Of a stretch of DNA of 38,027 bases, positions 32,831 through 38,027 are shown piece after piece. The translations under genes and the position numbers were made by a program. Under the pieces are notes generated by a model. That model saw nothing but the letters and a program-made list of their open reading frames with translations, was not told where the DNA came from and made no database searches. How positions within the stretch are numbered: the stretch's first letter is position 1; each line of letters opens with the position of its first letter. Source of the DNA: Crocinitomicaceae bacterium (GTDB taxonomy: Bacteria; Bacteroidota; Bacteroidia; Flavobacteriales_D; CAJJDF01); contig JAHEIE010000008.1 in assembly GCA_024639505.1 (NCBI GenBank), positions 1 to 38,027 of the forward strand, written 5' to 3'.

Positions 32831-33922
32831 TTAATTCCCCATTGTAAATCCCAAAAACTCCGTTATTGCGGTGTCTTTGTATTTTTCACCTTTATATACA
32901 TCAGTAATTTCAAAAATTAATTTATCTCTATTTTTTATATCCTTTTTCAATAAAATCTCACTTATATCAAATTCCTGCCATTGTTTTTTATCTAACAAAT
33001 TAACTATACATAAAGGTTCTTGATTTAGATAAACAATAAATTGCTTGACTCTAGAATTTGATTTCCATGATACATCTGTTTTGCAATAACCATTTGCCAT
33101 TAAAAACTTCCCGTAAATTTGATAAACGGCTCCAAATTTTGCATTTGGATCATTATCAAATTCTTTTTCAAAATTCATTTCGAAGGTCAGTTTAACACCT
33201 ATTCCATATTCAGTTTCTCCCTCAACCCAAGCTGTATTAGTGTTTAAATCTGAAATATTCGACATTCTATAATTTACTTTTCCTTGAGATGATAAAGTGC
33301 TGGAAGAAATAGAATTCCCTATTTGACTTAGCCACTCTAAGGCAGGATCATAATCATCAGATGGATTTATGTCACCTACTAAATAATCTGATAGTTGTGC
33401 ATTGTATACCTTTAAATTCAAATGCGAATTTAGTTTCTTACTGGGTTGTTTTTTTGCCTCGCTATTTTCTATAATTAATTTTTCTACATTAAATTGAAGT
33501 GCTTTAATAGAATCTTTTAACTCTATTATTCTTTTATTCAACAATTCATTTGAAAAAATCAAGTTGTTGGAGAGTAACTTCTGTTTATTCAGAGAATCCC
33601 TTGAAATAAATATAGTTTCATTTAAAAGTTTATTAGCCAAGTTTAAATTAATGTTTTCAATGTTCTTTTGCTTTAATTTTGTATTTAATTCTGCTTTCTT
33701 TTCCTCATCATAAATTTTAGTTTTATTCTGTTTTTCAATTGTTTCATTTAGGTTATTTTTAGTCTTTAGATTTTCCACTCTTTCAAATTCAAGCAATTTA
33801 TAAATGCTATCAATTTTAGATTCTAAACTCAATATTTGCTGTTTTTTTGATTGTGCATTCAATGAAATATTGAATCCAATTATAAGTAATAGAGTTAATG
33901 ATGTATTTATGTTTTTTCTCAT
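32831..33922 (-). CDS. Exported coiled-coil protein with NADase-type glycan-binding domain
   Basis: A 363-residue protein. The signal peptide (TLLLIIGFNISLNAQ) is followed by a coiled coil from about 25 to 165 (heptads of Leu/Ile with Lys/Glu/Asn; SLESKIDSIYKLLEFERVEN). From about 205 a beta-rich domain begins with SDLNTNTAWVEGETEYGIG and continues with KSNSRVKQFIVYLNQEP and DVYKGEKYKDTAITEFLGF. This pattern matches the NADase-type glycan-binding domain seen in discoidin-like bacterial proteins. No NADase catalytic domain is present. Probably a surface or periplasmic glycan- or ligand-binding protein. Neighbours are other envelope genes of unknown role. Confidence 0.7.
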   Translation of the reverse strand: MRKNINTSLTLLLIIGFNISLNAQSKKQQILSLESKIDSIYKLLEFERVENLKTKNNLNETIEKQNKTKIYDEEKKAELNTKLKQKNIENINLNLANKLLNETIFISRDSLNKQKLLSNNLIFSNELLNKRIIELKDSIKALQFNVEKLIIENSEAKKQPSKKLNSHLNLKVYNAQLSDYLVGDINPSDDYDPALEWLSQIGNSISSSTLSSQGKVNYRMSNISDLNTNTAWVEGETEYGIGVKLTFEMNFEKEFDNDPNAKFGAVYQIYGKFLMANGYCKTDVSWKSNSRVKQFIVYLNQEPLCIVNLLDKKQWQEFDISEILLKKDIKNRDKLIFEITDVYKGEKYKDTAITEFLGFTMGN

Positions 33923-34064
33923 AATTTAGGTAATTGATAAAATGAATATAACACTAAGATAATCATCATTCTATGGATTTGAAAGAAAAAGAAAGTATTA
34001 TTTCTATGACATTATAATTTTTTTTTTAAAATAATTTCTTAAACGAAATGATTTTCAATGAATT

Positions 34065-34955
34065 CTAATTTAAGTTTTTAGAATTAGTATTTTCCTCAAA
34101 TTTATTATGTATTGTAATTATTGCTAAACCAAAAATCACAGCCACTAAAATTAAAACTGTACTTATTAACCCTTGTACACCGAAGGAAATTCGAATCAAT
34201 ATAGTTGAAACCACAAATCCGGAATTTCTCATTATTTTATTAAATTGATCGGTATAAAAAAATGAAATCAATAATAAAACTACATCTACTAAAATTAAGA
34301 CAGTAAAAAATTCATCAAAAAACAGATTATTAATTGTATCAAAACCAGGGAAATTATTTGCATTAAATGAAAGCCCAGATAGCCAATTAAACAATGTAAT
34401 TATTGCCATTGAAATAAAAATTGGGACTAAGAATATAGCAATTATTTTCTTCCTACGTATAAATCTATCAAATTGAGATTTATTTCCACTTAATACCTTT
34501 GTTCTTTTTGAACCTTGTTTAACGAATAAATAAATCAAATAGAAAAGTATGATTGAAGCCATTAAATCATAAGTAAATTGTAAATCTCCTTTTATATGAA
34601 ACCATTCTGATGATAATTTAAGATTAGCTAAATCTTTAAATAATTTCCTTATAATAATCAATGTAATTATTTCATATTGCTTGGTAATGTATGTTGTAAA
34701 GGAGCGAGGTAAATAATAAATCAATAAATAAACTTCATAAATGAGTATAAATGAAAAGGGAGTATATATTGCAGATATTGGATTTTTAAATAACCCGGAT
34801 GTTGAAAATAAATTAATGACATTCTCCTTTGTTAAAAAAATTAATAACAAATGAATAAAAAAGCCAATTAAAGCTATGTACAAAATAATCTTTTCTATTC
34901 GTTTTTTTGAATGATCTGAAAAAAAAAACACTTCAAGTTTATGCAATAAATTCAT
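34065..34955 (-). CDS. Multi-pass membrane protein of unknown function
   Basis: A 296-residue protein with about six or seven hydrophobic segments, including IILYIALIGFFIHLLLIFL, FSFILIYEVYLLIYYLP, ASIILFYLIYLFV, FLVPIFISMAIITLFNWL, VLILVDVVLLLISFFY and LISTVLILVAVIFGLAIITI. A short charged N-terminus (FFSDHSKKRIEK) and polar loops such as RSFTTYITKQYEIITLIIIRKLFKDL separate the helices. The sequence shows no conserved catalytic motif and no family is recognised. It lies 142 bases upstream of the glycan-binding gene on the same strand, so a shared transcript is possible but not shown. Confidence 0.6.
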   Translation of the reverse strand: MNLLHKLEVFFFSDHSKKRIEKIILYIALIGFFIHLLLIFLTKENVINLFSTSGLFKNPISAIYTPFSFILIYEVYLLIYYLPRSFTTYITKQYEIITLIIIRKLFKDLANLKLSSEWFHIKGDLQFTYDLMASIILFYLIYLFVKQGSKRTKVLSGNKSQFDRFIRRKKIIAIFLVPIFISMAIITLFNWLSGLSFNANNFPGFDTINNLFFDEFFTVLILVDVVLLLISFFYTDQFNKIMRNSGFVVSTILIRISFGVQGLISTVLILVAVIFGLAIITIHNKFEENTNSKNLN

Positions 34956-35177
34956 TTTTTTATCATTTAAAAACAGTTATTATTTATAGCGTAGTTATTA
35001 ATTGTCTTTTACAATTTACGGTTTTTTTTCTTTAAATGATAGGTCATCTCCATAAGTGCTGTGGATACTGAATAGTAAATCATTTAACTACCCCTGTTTT
35101 ATATAAAATATACGGCTTTAGAAATCAAAATACTATGATTTAACTCGTTCTTTTAATTTAATTTTTATTGATTTCGT

Positions 35178-35207
35178 TTTGAAAACAAACAGGATGTTGT
35201 ATATTGT
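35178..35207 (+). promoter_or_regulatory. Putative promoter of the repeat-bearing T9SS gene
   Basis: TTTG, 18 bases, then TATATTG(T), close to TAnnTTTG, ending about 22 bases before the ATG at 35229. Confidence 0.4.
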
Positions 35208-35228
35208 ACAATAACTAAATATATATTT

Positions 35229-36992
35229 ATGAAAACAAAATTATTATTACTAAGTCTTTTGGTAGTTTCTTTGGGATATAGCCAAAGTCTTCCAATTAAT
35301 TTTGAGAGTTCAACAGTGACCTCCTCAAATTTCATTAATTTTGATGGTGGGACATCTGTTGTTGTAGCTAATCCTAGTAGCACTGGAATTAATTTAAGCG
35401 ATTCTGTGGGAAGAATGATAAGAGATAGTGGACAAATATGGGCAGGAAGCAAAATCACCTTATCTTCGAATCTTAGTTTTTCTGTACTTACTAAAATATC
35501 AATGAAAGTGTATACTTCAGCTCCTATTGGTACATTGGTTAAGTTCAAATTAGAAAGTAGCACAGGAAGTGGCTCGGCAGAAGTAAATGCAGTTACAACG
35601 GTTACTGGTGCTTGGGAAACTTTAGAATGGATTTTTGCAGGAACTCCAAATACATTTAACGAGATAGTTTTAATGTTCGATTTTGGTAATTTAGGAAACG
35701 GTTCAGCAAGCTCAACATTTTATTTCGATGATATAGCTCAAGTTGTTGGTCCACCAGCCCCTTCTTTACTCTCTCTTCCTTTAACTTTCCAAACAGGTGA
35801 AGTAAGTTCTGATTTTCTCGATTTCTCAGGCGCAGTGGGTTCCGTTATACCTAATCCTTATGTTACTGGAATTAATACAAGTTCAACTGTTGGAGAAATA
35901 ATTCGTTACGGAGGAGATATTTGGGCAGGAAGTAAAATTTTACTTGCCACACCAATTAGTTTTGCTACAAACTGGATAATCTCCATGAAAATTTATACAA
36001 CTGCACCCATAGGGACAAGACTTAAACTAGAATTAGAGGGTGCATCAGGAATTATAACTTTAGATGCCCTAACAACACAATCAGGTGCTTGGGAAACCAT
36101 CACTTGGAATTTTCACAACCAAACTGGTACATTTGATAGAATGGCTTTTTTATTTGATTTTGGTGTTGTTGGGAATGGAACAGCTTCATCTACTTTTCTG
36201 TTTGATGATGTTGAACAACTTTCCGGTCCAGCTCTTCCAACTCCTCTTCCTGCAACACTCCCGATAGATTTTGAATCAAGTGTTGTCTCCTCTGATTTTC
36301 GAAATTTCTTTGGAGGGTATTCAACGGTAATTCCAAACCCTCAAATGATTGGAACAAACACCAGTTCTACAGTTGGTAAATTTGTAAGAAGTGGAGGTCA
36401 ATCTTGGGCTCAAAGCAAATTAATTTTGAGCGATAGTATGGATTTTTCGACTAAGAGTTCTATTTCAATGAAAGTTTATACAGACGCGCCAATAGGAACA
36501 TTATTAAAATTAAAAGTGGAAAGTACAGGTTCAGGAGCGGCTAATGAAAAAAATGTATTGACAACTGTATCTGGAGCTTGGGAAACTTATGAATGGGATT
36601 TTGCTGGTGACCCACCGGTCTACAATGTTTTAACCTTTATGTTAGGTTACGGAACACCGAATACAGCATCTCCCACAGCGACATACTTTATAGATGATAT
36701 TCAACAAACAGTTCCTGGCGGAACATTAAGCTTGGATAATTTAACGGAAAATTTAACCATACAGGTTTATCCAAACCCTTCAGCAGAGATAATATATATT
36801 AATTCATTCAAAGAGGAAATTTCAACAATTGCTCTTTATGATATACTTGGTCAGCAAGTAGCTAATGAATCGCCTAATAGCCAGAAAGGTAGAATAAACG
36901 TATCAGAACTTCCTAATGGTATATATATTGCGAATATATCAATGAAGAATAGCTCTAAAACAAAAAGTATTAAACTCTTTGTAGAGCACTAA
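35229..36992 (+). CDS. T9SS-secreted protein with three tandem beta-sandwich repeats
   Basis: A 587-residue exported protein. A signal peptide (LLLLSLLVVSLGYSQS) is followed by three tandem repeats of about 155 residues (21-173, 183-333, 344-497). Each repeat starts LPxxF and contains an NFxNFxGG-type opening, SGQxWAGSKI, ISMKVYTxAPIGTxxKxKxE, SGAWETLxWxF and TFYFDDI-like close. A linker with GGTLSLDNLTENLTIQVYPNPS leads to a T9SS type A sorting domain (YPNPS ... NGIYIANISMKNSSKTKSIKLF). The repeats resemble carbohydrate-binding or galactose-binding-like beta-sandwich modules found beside flavobacterial glycanases, but no catalytic domain is present. Likely an extracellular adhesin or polysaccharide binder. 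Confidence 0.8.
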   Translation: MKTKLLLLSLLVVSLGYSQSLPINFESSTVTSSNFINFDGGTSVVVANPSSTGINLSDSVGRMIRDSGQIWAGSKITLSSNLSFSVLTKISMKVYTSAPIGTLVKFKLESSTGSGSAEVNAVTTVTGAWETLEWIFAGTPNTFNEIVLMFDFGNLGNGSASSTFYFDDIAQVVGPPAPSLLSLPLTFQTGEVSSDFLDFSGAVGSVIPNPYVTGINTSSTVGEIIRYGGDIWAGSKILLATPISFATNWIISMKIYTTAPIGTRLKLELEGASGIITLDALTTQSGAWETITWNFHNQTGTFDRMAFLFDFGVVGNGTASSTFLFDDVEQLSGPALPTPLPATLPIDFESSVVSSDFRNFFGGYSTVIPNPQMIGTNTSSTVGKFVRSGGQSWAQSKLILSDSMDFSTKSSISMKVYTDAPIGTLLKLKVESTGSGAANEKNVLTTVSGAWETYEWDFAGDPPVYNVLTFMLGYGTPNTASPTATYFIDDIQQTVPGGTLSLDNLTENLTIQVYPNPSAEIIYINSFKEEISTIALYDILGQQVANESPNSQKGRINVSELPNGIYIANISMKNSSKTKSIKLFVEH

Positions 36993-37020
36993 ATAATGAA
37001 ATAATCAAAGTGTTTATTAC

Positions 37021-37056
37021 AAAAAAAGTCATCCTAAAATAGGATGACTTTTTTTT
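37021..37056 (+). terminator. Rho-independent terminator after the T9SS repeat gene
   Basis: AAAAAAAGTCATCCTA-AAA-TAGGATGACTTTTTTT is a long perfect inverted repeat (stem up to 16 bp including the A/T ends) with a T-run on both strands. It lies 28 bases after the stop and can act in both directions. Confidence 0.88.
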
Positions 37057-37173
37057 GTCTAACTTGAACCACAATAAATTAGTTTCTAATTTTTAATTAC
37101 TATCAACTTAAGTTTGAGGTAATATTTTGAGGCACTAAACTATATTTATTGCTTTAGTTTACAGCTATTATTG

Positions 37174-37208
37174 GATAAAAAAATAGCAACGATTACTCGT
37201 TGCTATTT
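37174..37208 (-). terminator. Rho-independent terminator of the last (minus-strand) gene
   Basis: On the minus strand AAATAGCAACGA-GTAA-TCGTTGCTATTT is a perfect 12-bp stem followed by TTTT from the A-run at 37176-37183. It lies about 27 bases after the stop of the gene at 37235. Confidence 0.83.
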
Positions 37209-37234
37209 AAGTTTTTAGAATTTGAATTTGAAAA

Positions 37235-38027
37235 TCAATTACATCCCATGGTTCCTGAACCTGGATAAGTGTTGTAATTAAGTGTGGGAGACAAGGTACT
37301 ATAGTTAGCCTCTATTCCCCAATAATCACCGGAGTAAGTCATGTCACCTCCAGAAACATTCATATTTCCATTTTTGGAGAAATAAAATCCACCATTATTA
37401 GCATTACCAAAACTAAACACCATGGCAAAAGCCTCGGAATTTGGAAAGGTGGAAAGATTTGTCCAATCAATTGCAGGATAAGATCCTGTTGCATTAAAAT
37501 CATAGACCAAATAATAAGCTAGCCCCTTAAAAAAGTTTCCAAAATTAGAACTACTAGAATTGGCTAAAAGACTAAAATCTGCATCTAGTCCCATAACTAC
37601 TGATATTCCATCAGAAGGTAGCGTTCCTGTTGCTCCAGCAAACATTGCTGCATAAGCACTAGCGTCTACTGCTAAACAAAGAGTTTGTACATTTAACGTT
37701 GTGTTTCCAGCTGTAATGCTATGCGTTGGAGCGCCACTACCCCATCCTACACTATTTGAAGAGACATAAACGGTTAAACCTCCTGCTTGACCATAAATTG
37801 TATTGATTGTAGGATTTGCAAAGCTCCATGAACGATTGCACACAATTGTTTTATCTTTCAAATTAAATTCAACTACCCTATCGTTTACCTCGTCAATCAC
37901 ATTGATTGTCATGGGTATATTTTTCATGTTATTGGTTAAAATATCAAATTCACTTGACGATAATTCCTCTCCTGGAGAGTTTAAAGTGAAAGGGTCATTA
38001 GATTTCGAACATGCTCCAATTAAAATG
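37235..38027 (-). CDS. Hypothetical lipoprotein (5' end outside window)
   Basis: The frame is open from the window edge to the stop at 37235; the ORF-track ATG at 37927 is internal. The visible N-terminus reads ILIGACSKSNDPFTLNSPGEE, where LIGAC is a lipobox with the acylated Cys, so only the first ten or so residues of the signal peptide are missing. The mature protein (about 260 residues) is Ser/Gly/Asn/Ala-rich with beta-strand patterns (AGGLTVYVSSNSVGWGSG, GLAYYLVYDFNATG, DMTYSGDYWGIEANYST). It ends in GSGTMGCN. No family is recognised. Outer-membrane or surface lipoprotein by inference. It has its own terminator. Confidence 0.75.
   Translation of the reverse strand, partial: ILIGACSKSNDPFTLNSPGEELSSSEFDILTNNMKNIPMTINVIDEVNDRVVEFNLKDKTIVCNRSWSFANPTINTIYGQAGGLTVYVSSNSVGWGSGAPTHSITAGNTTLNVQTLCLAVDASAYAAMFAGATGTLPSDGISVVMGLDADFSLLANSSSSNFGNFFKGLAYYLVYDFNATGSYPAIDWTNLSTFPNSEAFAMVFSFGNANNGGFYFSKNGNMNVSGGDMTYSGDYWGIEANYSTLSPTLNYNTYPGSGTMGCN

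Noticed and set aside
37928-38027. Treating the last gene as complete from 37927
   Set aside because: The frame continues upstream to a lipobox (LIGAC) and out of the window, so the gene is 5'-truncated.

Overview
This 38 kb window looks like chromosomal DNA of a low-GC member of the Bacteroidota, most likely class Flavobacteriia. The reasons are: two large secreted proteins ending in type IX secretion (T9SS) type A sorting domains (YPNPS motif); a complete MoxR-DUF58-Bat locus; promoter-like TAnnTTTG/TAnnTTTA elements; an almost complete lack of Shine-Dalgarno sequences; Omp28-like, DUF2147-like and NADase-type glycan-binding proteins; and AT-rich spacers. No rRNA, tRNA, CRISPR array, transposase or integrase was seen. 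The species cannot be named from the sequence alone.

Layout. 1-7.3 kb: the 3' part of clpC, its terminator, topB (TTG start), then on the minus strand a DsbA/FrnE-like protein, an SDR-fold protein with a zinc-binding motif and a DEAD-box RNA helicase. 7.4-9.1 kb: a dicarboxylate/amino acid:cation symporter, a bidirectional terminator, three tandem hairpins and a 46-codon minus-strand gene missing from the ORF track. 9.2-12.9 kb: an Omp28-like T9SS protein, gcvT and a DUF2147-like protein. 12.9-15 kb: an arsenic operon (arsR, thioredoxin-type arsenate reductase, acr3). 15-23.5 kb: the minus-strand moxR-DUF58-BatD/DUF4381-like-batA-batB-batC-batD cluster, in which batC carries a very large K/E/Q-rich coiled coil. 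23.7-25.8 kb: two tandem class I polyphosphate kinases (PPK2) and a MazG-like pyrophosphohydrolase, all translationally coupled. 25.8-27.5 kb: a small accessory segment with a monothiol thioredoxin-like protein and a lipoprotein, followed by a decayed copy of the mazG 3' end and the C-terminal remnant of an outer-membrane beta-barrel gene. 27.5-31.8 kb: the methylmalonyl-CoA mutase large subunit, rlmF and a dihydrouridine synthase. 31.8-38 kb: an AT-rich accessory stretch with a Lys-rich exported protein, a coiled-coil protein with a NADase-type glycan-binding domain, a multi-pass membrane protein, a T9SS protein with three tandem repeats, and a 5'-truncated lipoprotein gene running off the window end.

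How the genes work together. The ars genes sense, reduce and export arsenic. The MoxR/DUF58/VWA/TPR/BatD proteins probably form a membrane-associated AAA+/VWA complex of the aerotolerance type. The PPK2-PPK2-MazG unit links polyphosphate-driven NTP synthesis to NTP pyrophosphate hydrolysis. The most unusual features are the mazG 3'-end duplication bracketing a two-gene segment, the PPK2-PPK2-MazG operon, the small ORF with its three-hairpin tail, and an SDR-fold protein that lacks the canonical catalytic Tyr.

Several ORF-track starts were moved to better-supported downstream ATGs (arsR, batD, the second ppk2, the thioredoxin-like gene, rlmF, dus). Two genes (clpC and the last lipoprotein) were extended to the window edges. 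All family assignments come from reading motifs, not from database searches.
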